64,000 nt of DNA from Paraburkholderia sp. BL21I4N1 (GCF_002973525.1 NZ_PVEN01000007.1:310001-374000); one strand, 5' to 3'; positions 42,987-52,478 are shown, numbered from the stretch's first letter. The notes: generated by a model not told the origin, from the letters alone. Made by a program: numbers and translations.

Positions 42987-44729
42987 ATGAGCCGCAGCTT
43001 CAAACCCTATCCGTTTTCGCCGCGCCACTACGCGGGCCTGCCACCGCCGCTCGTCGGCGGTCGCGACCCGGTGCGGCGCGCCGTGGCGATTGTCGGCGGC
43101 GGGCCGGTGGGCCTGACGCTCGCGCTCGCGCTGGCCCGCCAGGGCGTGCGCTCGGTGTTGATCGAAGCAGACGACAGCGTCTGCACAGGCAGCCGTGCGA
43201 TCTGCATTTCGCGGCGTAGTCTGGAGATATTCAAGCGCCTCGGCGTGCTGCCCGGTTTCCTGCAAAAAGGCCTACCCTGGACCGGCGGCCGCAGCTTCTA
43301 CCGCGACGCCGAAGTGTTCCGCTTCGCGATGCATCAGGACGACGAGCAATCCTTGCCGCCGATGATCAACATCGCGCAATACCAGATCGAACAATTGCTG
43401 CTCGACGAGGTGGAACGGCACGCGGATCTGATCGACATCCGCTGGCAAACCCGCGTAACAGGCATCGAACAACATAAAGGCCACGATGAGGCCGGCGGCG
43501 CCACGCTCGATCTGCGCACCGGCGAGACCGCGTGGCAAATGGGTGCCGACTGGGTCGTTGCCTGCGACGGCGGCCGCAGCACGATTCGCGAGGCGCTCGG
43601 CCTCAAGCTGACGGGCACCACTTACGAAGGCCGCTATGTGATCGTCGATATCGCACTGAACAGCACGCGCGCCACCGAACGCCTCGCGTATTTCGATCCA
43701 CCGTCCAATCCGGGTTCGACGGTACTGGTGCACAAGCAGCCGGACAACGTCTGGCGCATCGACTATCAGCTTCGCGACGACGAAGACCCGGACGCCGCCA
43801 TCCACCCGGACAATGTGATGCCACGCGTACAGAGCGTGCTCGATTCGATGGGCGAAACGGGCGACTGGTCGCCGATCTGGATCACCGTCTACAAGGCCAA
43901 CGCGTTGACGCTGGAACGCTATCGCCACGGCTGCGTGTTATTCGCGGGCGACGCCGCGCATCTGGTGCCGATCTTCGGCGTGCGCGGCGCCAATTCCGGG
44001 ATCGACGACGCCGACAATCTCGGCTGGAAACTCGGTTGCGTGATCAACGGTATGGCCGCGCCACGTCTGCTGGACAGCTACAGCGACGAACGCGTGTTCG
44101 CGGCACGCGAAAATCTCAGCTATGGCATGAAGAGCACCGAGTTCATGGCGCCGCCTTCGTTCGCGTTCGATCTGATGCGCAACGCGGTGCTCGGACTTGC
44201 CGTGCAGCATGCGGCCGTGCGGCCACTGATCAATCCGAGGCAGACGCATGCCATCGCGTATGGACAGTCGCCGCTGAATCAGGCGACGGCGGAGGCGATG
44301 AGCGCGTTTCGCCAGGGTCCGACGCCCGGCAGCGTACTGCCCGAATGCCGGCTCAAAAAGCGCAACGGCGGCGGTGTGGAGGTCGACATCCATCTCACGG
44401 ATTTGCTTGGCCCCTGCTTCACTGCGTTGCGCTTCGGCGCTGAGCCAGACAGCGACTCCGGCGGCGTTTGCGGCGGCACGTGGCAGCAGATGCAAAACAC
44501 GCTCGCCGCACACGGCATTCCGTTCAACGTAGTCACGCTGCTTACGAACGATGCGGCAAGCACCACGGCGCTGCAAGTCCGCGATCACACCGGCCGCCTG
44601 CACGACCTGCTCGATGCCACGCCGGGCACGGTCTACCTGATCCGGCCCGACGGGCATGTGCTGGCCCGTTGGCGCAACGGCAATGCCGCTGAAACGCTGC
44701 GCGCGCTGAGCGCCGCGCTGGCCAATTAG
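42987..44729 (+). CDS. FAD-dependent aromatic hydroxylase (phenol hydroxylase/MhpA type)
   Basis: This 580-aa class A flavoprotein monooxygenase starts at ATG 42987 behind AGGAG. The FAD motif is VAIVGGGPVGLTLALALARQG, followed by GSRAICISRRSLEI and CDGGRSTIREALGL. The ribityl-binding motif is LFAGDAAHLVPIFGVRGANSGIDDADNLGWKL. A thioredoxin-like C-terminal domain (about 440-580) is typical of TfdB/PheA/MhpA-type hydroxylases. It probably hydroxylates an aromatic acid or phenol with NAD(P)H and O2. It lies 15 bp before a DUF2783 gene and converges on an aminotransferase/aldolase/reductase operon. Confidence 0.85.
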   Translation: MSRSFKPYPFSPRHYAGLPPPLVGGRDPVRRAVAIVGGGPVGLTLALALARQGVRSVLIEADDSVCTGSRAICISRRSLEIFKRLGVLPGFLQKGLPWTGGRSFYRDAEVFRFAMHQDDEQSLPPMINIAQYQIEQLLLDEVERHADLIDIRWQTRVTGIEQHKGHDEAGGATLDLRTGETAWQMGADWVVACDGGRSTIREALGLKLTGTTYEGRYVIVDIALNSTRATERLAYFDPPSNPGSTVLVHKQPDNVWRIDYQLRDDEDPDAAIHPDNVMPRVQSVLDSMGETGDWSPIWITVYKANALTLERYRHGCVLFAGDAAHLVPIFGVRGANSGIDDADNLGWKLGCVINGMAAPRLLDSYSDERVFAARENLSYGMKSTEFMAPPSFAFDLMRNAVLGLAVQHAAVRPLINPRQTHAIAYGQSPLNQATAEAMSAFRQGPTPGSVLPECRLKKRNGGGVEVDIHLTDLLGPCFTALRFGAEPDSDSGGVCGGTWQQMQNTLAAHGIPFNVVTLLTNDAASTTALQVRDHTGRLHDLLDATPGTVYLIRPDGHVLARWRNGNAAETLRALSAALAN

Positions 44730-44744
44730 AACAGGTAACCCATC

Positions 44745-44936
44745 ATGACCGATAGCGATCTCGACCTCGTCTATACGACGCTCTGCAAAACCCTCACGGC
44801 CCAAGGCGAAACGCAGGCGCCACTGTATCTGGCTCGCCTCACGCTGCTATGCATGACCGAACTCGACGACCCGCGGCGAGCGCTGGCGTTAATCGAAGCG
44901 GCGCGATTACCCGCCTCGTCCGGGATCACTTCGTGA
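44745..44936 (+). CDS. DUF2783 small protein
   Basis: This 63-aa cytoplasmic protein (LDLVYTTLCKTLTAQGETQAPLYLARLTLLCMTELDD..ALALIEAA) matches the small helical DUF2783 family, usually found beside FAD-dependent aromatic hydroxylases as here. The 15-bp gap implies co-expression. A chaperone or accessory role for the hydroxylase is plausible but unproven. Confidence 0.78.
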   Translation: MTDSDLDLVYTTLCKTLTAQGETQAPLYLARLTLLCMTELDDPRRALALIEAARLPASSGITS

Positions 44937-44943
44937 AAGGCAA

Positions 44944-44978
44944 AAAGCCGCCGCGCACCTGAGGTGCGCGGCGGCTTT
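44944..44978. terminator. bidirectional terminator hairpin
   Basis: AAAGCCGCCGCGCACCT (44944-44960) and its complement ending GGCGGCTTT (44962-44978) form a near-perfect 17-bp stem. A-rich sequence lies on the left and TTT on the right. It ends the DUF2783 operon rightward and the reductase operon leftward. Confidence 0.82.
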
Positions 44979-44994
44979 CGTGCGTCTGGCCGTG

Positions 44995-45978
44995 TTACTG
45001 CCGCGGATACAGACCCAATGTGCTCGCATGCAACCGGGCGAGACCGAGCAATGCATCCGTGTATGGCGTCGGCACGTCGGTCAGTTGACCCAGCTCGCGC
45101 ACCGCTGCCACCAGTGCGTCGAGTTCCACCGCCTTGCCCGCCTGGACGTCCTGCAGCATCGACGTTTTCATCGCGCCAAGTTTCAGCGTGACCTCATGCC
45201 GGTCCGCCGGTGCCTGTGCAATCGGAATACCGAAACGCGCGCCGATTTCCTTCGCCTCCAGCATGATGCTCGTGACGAAATTGCGCACCAGTTCGTCGCT
45301 GAGAATCCGGTCGGTGGTGGCGCCGGTGAACGCGCTGATCGGGTTCATCGTCATGTTGCCCCACAGCTTGTACCAGACGTCGCGTTGAATCTGCTCCGAC
45401 GCCGACGCGTTGAAGCCGGCCGCCGCGAGCGTGGCGGTAAGCGCCGCGACGCGCTCGCTCGCGTGACCCGACGCCTCGCCGACAATCAAACCATTGCCCT
45501 GGTGATGACGGATCACACCCGGCGAATCGATCAGGCAACTGGCGTGCACCACACAGCCCACCGTTTGCGCGCTCGGAATCGCGGCGGCAATCGTGCCGTC
45601 GGGATCGATCGAGTTCAGCCGCTTGCCCGCGAAATCCGCGCCGAGTCCGTCACAGAACCACCAGGGCACGCCGTTCATGGCGGTCAGCACGATGGTTTGC
45701 GGGTTCAGCAGCGGCGCGATGCGCGCGGCCACCGACGCCATGGCCGGCCCCTTGACCGCCACCACGACGAGGTCCTGCGCGCCGAGATCGGCCGGTTTAT
45801 CGCTCGCCGTGACCTTCACGGCGTGGGTTTCGCCGCCTTCGATCAACCGCAGGCCGTGCTGCTGCAAGGCCGCGAGCGTCGCGCCGCGCGCCACCACGCT
45901 CACGTCGTGACCGGCCTGCGCCAGCTTCACACCCATCCAGCCGCCGATCGCGCCGGCGCCGTAGATTGCTACTTTCAT
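44995..45978 (-). CDS. ketopantoate reductase-family (ApbA/PanE-like) oxidoreductase
   Basis: The 327-aa protein has the NADPH-binding GXGXXG as IYGAGAIGGWMGVKLAQAGHDV and the family segments VAVKG, NGVPWWF, KLWGNMTMNPISAFTGAT and PTPYTDAL. Ketopantoate reductase reduces 2-dehydropantoate, but this family includes many paralogues acting on other 2-oxo acids. It is last in an operon after an aromatic aminotransferase and a class II aldolase, so a catabolic 2-oxo-acid reduction is as likely as pantothenate synthesis. Confidence 0.85.
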   Translation of the reverse strand: MKVAIYGAGAIGGWMGVKLAQAGHDVSVVARGATLAALQQHGLRLIEGGETHAVKVTASDKPADLGAQDLVVVAVKGPAMASVAARIAPLLNPQTIVLTAMNGVPWWFCDGLGADFAGKRLNSIDPDGTIAAAIPSAQTVGCVVHASCLIDSPGVIRHHQGNGLIVGEASGHASERVAALTATLAAAGFNASASEQIQRDVWYKLWGNMTMNPISAFTGATTDRILSDELVRNFVTSIMLEAKEIGARFGIPIAQAPADRHEVTLKLGAMKTSMLQDVQAGKAVELDALVAAVRELGQLTDVPTPYTDALLGLARLHASTLGLYPRQ

Positions 45979-46036
45979 CGGTTGAATCCCTGTTTGTGCT
46001 CGCGTTGATGCGGCGTTATTTCCGCGTTATCCCGCG

Positions 46037-46828
46037 TTATTCCTTGTAGCTCGCGTCGATGCGGTCGACCTTTCGCACCAGCGCGTCGAACACGTCCTGC
46101 CCTGCGCCGTGACGCGGATCGAACTGTAGCGCGTCGCGCGAGCAGCGGATCGCGACCTCTTCCGGCACGGGCCGCGCGCGTCCCATCGAAAACGTCGCCA
46201 TCTGGATCTCGCAGGCGCGATTGAGCGTCCACAGCATCGCGAAAGTTTGCGGCAGTGTATGCCCCCATGCCAGCAAGCCATGATTGCGCAGAATCACCGC
46301 CTGTTTATTGCCGATATGCTCGAGCAGGCGCGGTCCCTCTTCCGCGTGTACCGTGATGCCCTCGAAGTCGTGATACGCGACACGGTCGTGCAATTGCGCG
46401 CTATAGAAGTTGGTTTGCTGCAAGCCCTCTTCCAGACACGCCACGGCGACGCCCGCCGTGGTGTGCGTGTGCATCACGCAATGCGCATCGGGCAAGCCCT
46501 CGTGAATCGCCGCATGCACGACGAACCCCGCGGGATTCACCGGATACGGCGAATGATCGAGCACGCGTCCGTGCGCGTCGATCTTCACGAGATTGCTCGC
46601 CGTCACCTCGCTGTAGTGCAAGCCGAACGGATTGATCAGGAAATGCCGCTCGCCGCCGCTCACGCTCGCCGGAACCCGCAACGTGATGTGGTTGTAAATC
46701 ATCTCGGTCCAGCCGAGCATGTCGAAGATGCGATAGCACGCCGCCAGCTGCACGCGCGCGTGCCATTCGTCGGGATGCATCGCGGCGCTCTTCGGCACGC
46801 TTGCCGGTTCCATTTCGAGGGTGGTCAT
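46037..46828 (-). CDS. class II aldolase/adducin domain protein
   Basis: This 263-aa protein of the fuculose-phosphate aldolase/adducin family has metal-binding histidines in CVMHTHTTAGVAV and LRNHGLLAWG. NHITLRVP and FLINPFGLHYSEVTASNLVKID are other conserved segments. Class II aldolases split or decarboxylate hydroxy- or oxo-acids using Zn2+. It lies between the aromatic aminotransferase (81 bp upstream) and the PanE-like reductase (58 bp downstream), all leftward. Confidence 0.87.
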   Translation of the reverse strand: MTTLEMEPASVPKSAAMHPDEWHARVQLAACYRIFDMLGWTEMIYNHITLRVPASVSGGERHFLINPFGLHYSEVTASNLVKIDAHGRVLDHSPYPVNPAGFVVHAAIHEGLPDAHCVMHTHTTAGVAVACLEEGLQQTNFYSAQLHDRVAYHDFEGITVHAEEGPRLLEHIGNKQAVILRNHGLLAWGHTLPQTFAMLWTLNRACEIQMATFSMGRARPVPEEVAIRCSRDALQFDPRHGAGQDVFDALVRKVDRIDASYKE

Positions 46829-46909
46829 GAGGATCTCCGGGGTTATCTTTCGGCTTATGGGTTCGGCTCGTGCTTCAGCTTGCGTTGCTGCCGTGGCGCT
46901 ACGCGATCG

Positions 46910-48109
46910 TTAAGCGCCCGACACCACGGCCGCGATCGACGACGCCACATACTCCGCGTTGCGTGCATTCAGCCCCGCCACGCACATGCGTCCCGAGCGC
47001 AGCACGTACACCGCGTATTCGCTGCGCAGACGTTCGACCTGGCTTTCGCTCAAGCCCGTATAAGTGAACATGCCGCGTTGCGCGACGTAACGCGCGCGCA
47101 TCACTTCGTCGACACGGCCGGCGAGTCCGCTGTGGATCGTGCCACGCATCGCCAGAATCCGTTCGCGCATGGTGGCGAGTTCGGCTTCCCACGAGGCGCG
47201 CAGCGACGCGTCGGCGAGCACGTTGGCGACCAGCCGCGCGCCGTGCGTCGGCGGATTGCTGTAGTTCGCGCGCACCGTGGAGCTCAATTGCCCGAGCACG
47301 CGGCCCGCCTCTTCCGCGCTGCGGCACACCACGCTCAACGCGCCGACCCGTTCGCCGTACAGCGAGAAATTCTTCGAGAACGAATTGGCGGCGATCAGCG
47401 GTACGTTGGCATCGGCCAGCAGCCGCACGCAGGCGGCGTCTTCCTCTAGACCCGCGCCGAAACCCTGATAGGCCATGTCGACGAAGGCGATCAGCTTGCG
47501 ACGCAGCAACACCGGCACCAGCTCGGCCCATTGCGCCGCACTCAGATCGACGCCGGTCGGGTTATGGCAGCACGCGTGCAGCAGCACGATGCTGCCTTCC
47601 GGCAAACGGCCGATGGTGTCGAGCATGTCGGCGAAACGCAAGCCGCCGGTTTGCTCGTCGTAATACGGATAGGTGTTGACCGTGAGCCCCGCGCCTTCGA
47701 ACACGACCCGATGGTTTTCCCAGCTCGGATCGCTGATCCAGATCTGCGCCCCCGGAAAATAGCGCTTCAGGAAATCGGCGCCGACCTTGAGGGCGCCCGA
47801 CCCGCCGATGGTCTGCAGCGTCGCGATCCGGCCCGCCGCGCGCGCCTCGCTGTCGGCACCGAACACCAGCGCCTGCGCGCCGTCGCGATAGAGCGGCAGG
47901 CCCGACATCGGCAGATAGGAACGCGGACCGATCGCGTCGAGCAACGCGGTTTCGGCGCGGCGCACCGCGCCTATGACCGGCAGCTTGCCGGCGTCGTCGA
48001 AATAAATGCCGATGCTCAGATTGACCTTGTTGGGCCGCGGGTCGAGTTGAAAGTCCTCGTTCAGGCTCAGGATCGGGTCGCCGGGATAGGCGGGAATATG
48101 GTCGAACAT
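46910..48109 (-). CDS. aromatic/aspartate aminotransferase (TyrB/AspC-like)
   Basis: This 399-aa class I PLP aminotransferase has the pyridoxal lysine in NSFSKNFSLYGERVG (about residue 246), with conserved NPTGVD and the substrate-carboxylate arginine near the C-terminal AGLNARNAEYV. It opens MFDHIPAYPGDPILSLNEDF, as TyrB/AspC proteins do. It moves the amino group of aromatic or acidic amino acids to 2-oxoglutarate. First gene of a leftward operon with an aldolase and a reductase, and divergent from a LysR regulator. Confidence 0.9.
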   Translation of the reverse strand: MFDHIPAYPGDPILSLNEDFQLDPRPNKVNLSIGIYFDDAGKLPVIGAVRRAETALLDAIGPRSYLPMSGLPLYRDGAQALVFGADSEARAAGRIATLQTIGGSGALKVGADFLKRYFPGAQIWISDPSWENHRVVFEGAGLTVNTYPYYDEQTGGLRFADMLDTIGRLPEGSIVLLHACCHNPTGVDLSAAQWAELVPVLLRRKLIAFVDMAYQGFGAGLEEDAACVRLLADANVPLIAANSFSKNFSLYGERVGALSVVCRSAEEAGRVLGQLSSTVRANYSNPPTHGARLVANVLADASLRASWEAELATMRERILAMRGTIHSGLAGRVDEVMRARYVAQRGMFTYTGLSESQVERLRSEYAVYVLRSGRMCVAGLNARNAEYVASSIAAVVSGA

Positions 48110-48376
48110 GGCAATTCCTTGTATGCGGCCTCGATGCGACGTCGTGCGTGGTACGGCGCCGGTGCTTCGATACGGCCTCGATTAGCGGTCGATTCTCGCT
48201 ACGCCCGGCCGGCGACCGGCGTTCACGTCGAACGGCGCGCGGCGGACCTCGGAGCGAGACGGAAGTCTAAGCGGCTTTGGCGGCTTGCGTCGATCAGGAG
48301 AAGTCTCAGCTACCGGCGCGCCGCGCACAATCAATCGATTTTTCACGATTCGTAAGTTTTTCTTTAGAATCGACGA

Positions 48377-49318
48377 ATGCCGCTCACCCGTGCCACCCTC
48401 CGCCAGTTCGAAGCGTTTCTCGCCATCGTCGATTTGCACAGCATCGGCGCGGCGGCGGAACGGCTCGGGCTGACCTCGTCGGCGGTCAGCCAGTTGCTGG
48501 CCGAACTGGAAACCGAACTCGGCTTTCGCCTGTTCGACCGCACCACGCGGCGCGTCGATCTGTCGAGCGCGGGGCAGGATTTTTTATCGTCAGCGGAATC
48601 GGTGTTGCGGCACGTGCGCGCCGCGGCCCAAACCGCCGACGACATCCGCAACCGCGCCGCCGGCATCGTGCGGGTCGGCGCGCCGCTGGTGCTGGCGGCC
48701 ACCGCGCTGCCCGCCGCCATTGCCGACTACGCGCGCGACAAACCGAAAGTGGTCGTGCGTATTTACGACACCGTGGTCGAGCAACTGGTGGAACGCGTGG
48801 AAAGCGGCGACGTGGATCTCGCGATCGGACCCGACCGGCAAAGCGGCACGCGGGTGCGTTGCGATCCGGCGTTCGCCAGCCCATGGGTGATGTGGTGCGC
48901 GCCGGCGCATCCGCTGAACGCGCGGCGCCGGGTGCAATGGCAGCATCTGCGCGACGTGCCGATCGTCGCCACCGGCCGCGATCACGAGCGCGCGGTCGGG
49001 CAGATGCTCGCCAATCTGCCGCCTGAGGCACGCATCGTTCCGATGGATGTGGTGGATAACGTCACCACGGCGTTCGGGCTGGCGTCGCAAGGGTTGGCGG
49101 TCACGCTCGCGCCGGCGTATGTCGCGCCGCTCGCGCGCACGTTCGGGCTGGTGATGAAGCGTATCGTCGATCCGGAAACAATCCGCGAGGTCTGCGTATA
49201 TCGCGCCACGGAACGCGCGCTGTCGCCACCCGCCGACGGTTTCGCCGATTTCATCGTGCCGTGGCTGAAGCATTGGGACCGAGAGACGCAGGCGGAGGCG
49301 CGCGTCAAACGGCGTTGA
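48377..49318 (+). CDS. LysR-family regulator of the aminotransferase operon (inferred)
   Basis: The 313-aa LysR protein has the HTH at residues 5-62 (LRQFEAFLAIVDLHSIGAAAERLGLTSSAVSQLLAELETELGFRLFDRTTRRV) and a co-inducer domain. It is divergent from the aminotransferase-aldolase-reductase operon over 267 bp. That gap has a GATTC/GAATC pair (about 48347-48371) close to this gene's start. Control of the divergent operon is the simplest reading. Its stop abuts that of the convergent LuxR-type gene. Confidence 0.86.
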   Translation: MPLTRATLRQFEAFLAIVDLHSIGAAAERLGLTSSAVSQLLAELETELGFRLFDRTTRRVDLSSAGQDFLSSAESVLRHVRAAAQTADDIRNRAAGIVRVGAPLVLAATALPAAIADYARDKPKVVVRIYDTVVEQLVERVESGDVDLAIGPDRQSGTRVRCDPAFASPWVMWCAPAHPLNARRRVQWQHLRDVPIVATGRDHERAVGQMLANLPPEARIVPMDVVDNVTTAFGLASQGLAVTLAPAYVAPLARTFGLVMKRIVDPETIREVCVYRATERALSPPADGFADFIVPWLKHWDRETQAEARVKRR

Positions 49319-50137
49319 TCAACGACGCTCGGGCAGCAGACACAGCGCGAACAACTGCCGCTGACTCGAAATACCGAGCCGCGCATAAGCGCGCTTCTGA
49401 TACGTGATGACGCTGGCCGGCTTGATGCCCATTTGCAACGCGATCTCGGCGGCCGTGGCGCCTTCGAGCGTGCCGCGCAACACATCGACTTCGCGCGACG
49501 TCAGCGCCGGGCACACGCGCCGCACGCGTGCGAGCATCGCGGCGGCCGCCCCTTGCTGATGCTGCCCGTTCAGCGCGTAATGGCTCTTCGCCGCGTGCGC
49601 AAAAAGCGGCGCGACGCGTTCTATCTGCTCCAGTTCGCCCGGCTGAAACACGCCATAGGCGCTGTCGCGATACAGATTGATGGACAGCCACACATGTGCC
49701 ATCGGTTGCACGAGCAACGACAAGCGATCGGACACGTTCGGCTGCGCGTAGCAAGCGGCCCGATAGGCTTCGTTTTCGATCTCGGCACCGTGCTGCTGAT
49801 GCAGCACGAGCGCGTCGCGCGAATGTCGCTCCGGCGAGCGTTCGATAATCGTGCGGTTGCCGTCCAGCGCGTAGAAATGCGTGGCGTAGCGATCGGCGAC
49901 ATCGCGCAGAAAGCGCCCTCCGCGATGATCCGCCGCCGACACGGTGCGCGGTCTGGCGTCGAATTCGTAGGCGAAAACCGTGCACTGCGAAACCGGCAGC
50001 GTATCGCCGACGATCTTCAGCATGCTGGCCGCGAGCGCATCCGGCTCGGCTTGCGAGATCGCCATGACGAGGTCGGTTGCACGCAAGGTGCTGAGTTGTC
50101 CGCTTCCGTGCGGTGTGGCGAGGCGCCAGGAACGCAT
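49319..50137 (-). CDS. LuxR-type HTH regulator
   Basis: The 272-aa protein has a C-terminal LuxR/NarL helix-turn-helix (about 208-265; CPALTSREVDVLRGTLEGATAAEIALQMGIKPASVITYQKRAYARLGISSQRQLFAL). The N-terminal region resembles a GAF-like sensor (CTVFAYEFDARPRTVSAADHRGG). No receiver-domain aspartate or luxI gene is seen, so it is probably a one-component regulator with an unknown ligand. It is a convergent neighbour of the LysR gene with no gap between the stops. Confidence 0.82.
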   Translation of the reverse strand: MRSWRLATPHGSGQLSTLRATDLVMAISQAEPDALAASMLKIVGDTLPVSQCTVFAYEFDARPRTVSAADHRGGRFLRDVADRYATHFYALDGNRTIIERSPERHSRDALVLHQQHGAEIENEAYRAACYAQPNVSDRLSLLVQPMAHVWLSINLYRDSAYGVFQPGELEQIERVAPLFAHAAKSHYALNGQHQQGAAAAMLARVRRVCPALTSREVDVLRGTLEGATAAEIALQMGIKPASVITYQKRAYARLGISSQRQLFALCLLPERR

Positions 50138-50241
50138 GATGAGATTCGGCTCGTGCGGCGAAATAGGGATCTGGCAAGCGTAGCACAGCCGCTATCGGCG
50201 CAGCCTTTCAACGCGGCGGCAGCGGCAGCAGCAGCCCGGTT

Positions 50242-51132
50242 CTAAAGCTGCCACAGTTTGACCGCCAGAAAATCCACCAGCAGGCGCGTTCGCTGCGGCA
50301 GACGTCGCGTCTTCACCCACATGGCGTGCAGCGGCAACGGCGCAAGCTGGAAATTGGGCAATAGCACTTCCACGCTGCCCGCCTCGACCCACTCCTGAAT
50401 CTGCCAGTAGGCGGCCACGCCAACGCCCATTCCGCCGAGCACGCCGGCGTTCACCGCGGCGACCTGATTGCTGTCGAAGCGGCCCGACACGGTCACCGCG
50501 ATCTCGTCGCCGCCGGGCGCGATAAACAGCCAGCGTCCCGGATGCGGGCCGCCGGTTCGCACCACGCATTCATGTTTGAGCAGGTCGCGCGGATGAGCCG
50601 GCCGGCCGTGCTCCGCCAGATACGCGGGGGCGGCGAACACCACGCGCCGTAGCGTGCCGATCCGCCGCGCGATCAGGCGCGAATCCGGCGTTTCGCCGAT
50701 CCGGATCGTCACGTCCGCGCCGGTTTCGGCGGGATCGCGATAGTCGTCGCTCAGATCCAGCGATAACGTCAGTTGCCGATGACGCTGCAAAAACTCCGCC
50801 GCGAGCGGTGCGACGAACTTCGGGCCGAATAGCGTGGGCGCGTTGACGTGCAGTCTGCCGCTGAGTTGGTGCGCTTCTTCGGCCAGTTCAGTGCGCGCCA
50901 GTTCCAGTTCGCTCAGTGCGCCTTTGACGCGCTCGTAAAAGCGTAGGCCCGCCGCGCTCGGCTGCGAGGTACGCGTGGTGCGGACGATCAGCGTCGAGCC
51001 GTGCGCGCGTTCGAGCATTTGCAGCGAGCGGCTCACTGCCTGCAATGAGCGGCCGAGCCGACGTGCGGCGCTCGTCAGACTGCCTTCCTCGACGATCGCC
51101 ACCAAGGTTTCCAGATCGCGCAACGCGTCCAC
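50242..51132 (-). CDS. LysR-family regulator
   Basis: This 296-aa LysR regulator is assigned GTG start 51132 because GGGAGA lies 7 bases upstream; longer in-frame extensions lack a ribosome site. The HTH is ETLVAIVEEGSLTSAARRLGRSLQAVSRSLQMLERAHGSTLIVR. The effector domain has RLHVNAPTLFGPKFVAPLAAEFL. It diverges from an MFS transporter gene over 107 bp and probably controls it. Confidence 0.87.
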   Translation of the reverse strand: MDALRDLETLVAIVEEGSLTSAARRLGRSLQAVSRSLQMLERAHGSTLIVRTTRTSQPSAAGLRFYERVKGALSELELARTELAEEAHQLSGRLHVNAPTLFGPKFVAPLAAEFLQRHRQLTLSLDLSDDYRDPAETGADVTIRIGETPDSRLIARRIGTLRRVVFAAPAYLAEHGRPAHPRDLLKHECVVRTGGPHPGRWLFIAPGGDEIAVTVSGRFDSNQVAAVNAGVLGGMGVGVAAYWQIQEWVEAGSVEVLLPNFQLAPLPLHAMWVKTRRLPQRTRLLVDFLAVKLWQL

Positions 51133-51239
51133 GGTCGATTCTCCCGAATATCGTGAGGATGTATCCCACTTGCTGCGAATTGTGTTTGCCGGCCGTGAGA
51201 GTAGCATCCTCCGCACCTTCCCTTGCTGCGAGACCGACT

Positions 51240-52478
51240 ATGGATTCATCCGCGATCGAATGCCAGCCCGCACGCCCGACCCAAGCCCATGCCGCCGTGC
51301 CGCCGGAACAGAGCGTGCCCACCGCCCGCTTCGCCGCGATGGTCGCGGTCGCCGTGTTGCCGCTTTACGCATCGCAAACGCTGATCGGCCCACTGGATGC
51401 GTCGTTGCATCTCGGCGCGTGGACCACGCTCGTCACCGCGTTGACGCTGCTCGGCTATGCCGTGGGGCTCGTCGGCCTGGTGCCGTTGATCGACCGGCTG
51501 CCCAACCGGCCGTTGATCGCCGCGACCTTGCTCGCGCAGATCGCCTGTCTCGCGCTGGCCGCCCTCGCGCCGTTCGCGCCGGTGTTTCTGGCGGCGTCGT
51601 TCGCGGTCGGTGTGACGTCGAGCGTGGTGCAGATGCTGGTGCCCGCGGCCGCTTCGCTGGCGCCTCCGGCGTCGCGCGGCAAGGTGGTCGGCAATGTGAT
51701 GAGCGGGCTGATGCTCGGCATTCTGTTGTCGCGGCCGCTGGCCAGTCTGATCGGCGGCGTGGCGGGTTGGCGCGCGTTCTTCGCGGCCGATTCGCTCGTG
51801 CTCACCGCCGTCGCGCTGGCCGTGGTGCCGCGTCTGCCGGATGTTCGGCCGGCCGGTGCGCCGTCGTATGCGACGCTGTTGGCGTCGATGGGACGATTGA
51901 TCGCGCAGGAACCGGTGCTGCGCCGGCGTGCGCTGTATCAGGGCCTGCTGATGGCCGGCTTCAACGTATTCTGGAGTAGCGTGGCTATCGTCTTGACGCG
52001 TGCGCCGCTCGGACTCGATAGCAACGCCATCGCACTGTTCGCGCTGGCGGGTGGCGGCAGCGTGTTGATCGCGCCGCTGGCGGGCCGCGCCGGCGATCGC
52101 GGGTGGTCGAGGCGCGCCACGCTCGTCGCGCATCTGGTTGCGATGACGGCGGCGTTGCTGGCGGCATTCGCGTTGATGCAGGGGGTGTCGCGCGGTGAGT
52201 CGATCGCGATGCTGGCTATTGCGGCGTTCTTTATCGATGGCGGCGTGATCGCCGATCAGGCGCTCGGTCGACGCGCGATCAATCTGCTCGCACCGGAGTC
52301 ACGCGGGCGCGTCAACGGGTTGTTTACCGGGCTATTTTTTATCGGCAGTGCGGTTGGAGCGACGATTGCCGGGCCGGCGCTCGCGCATTGGGGCTGGCCG
52401 GGCGTGTGCGTGGTGGCGCTGGGGTTCTTCGGCGCGGCAATGGGTCTACATCTGCGCGATGGTTCGCGGAGGGCGTGA
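51240..52478 (+). CDS. MFS transporter (12-TM, DHA1-like)
   Basis: The 412-aa protein has about 12 hydrophobic segments. TM1 is FAAMVAVAVLPLYASQTLIGPL, and motif A-like turns are seen as LVPLIDRLPNRPLI and GRAGDRGWSRRATLV. Length and topology fit a DHA1-type proton-linked exporter. The start is ATG 51240; the frame is open further upstream through the divergent LysR gene, which is not coding here. The neighbouring LysR gene suggests inducible efflux. The substrate is unknown. Confidence 0.85.
   Translation: MDSSAIECQPARPTQAHAAVPPEQSVPTARFAAMVAVAVLPLYASQTLIGPLDASLHLGAWTTLVTALTLLGYAVGLVGLVPLIDRLPNRPLIAATLLAQIACLALAALAPFAPVFLAASFAVGVTSSVVQMLVPAAASLAPPASRGKVVGNVMSGLMLGILLSRPLASLIGGVAGWRAFFAADSLVLTAVALAVVPRLPDVRPAGAPSYATLLASMGRLIAQEPVLRRRALYQGLLMAGFNVFWSSVAIVLTRAPLGLDSNAIALFALAGGGSVLIAPLAGRAGDRGWSRRATLVAHLVAMTAALLAAFALMQGVSRGESIAMLAIAAFFIDGGVIADQALGRRAINLLAPESRGRVNGLFTGLFFIGSAVGATIAGPALAHWGWPGVCVVALGFFGAAMGLHLRDGSRRA

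Noticed and set aside
46247..47449. 400-codon + strand frame opposite the aldolase and aminotransferase genes
   Set aside because: Antisense shadow. Its composition is His/Arg-rich, and it spans the intergenic gap between two real leftward genes.
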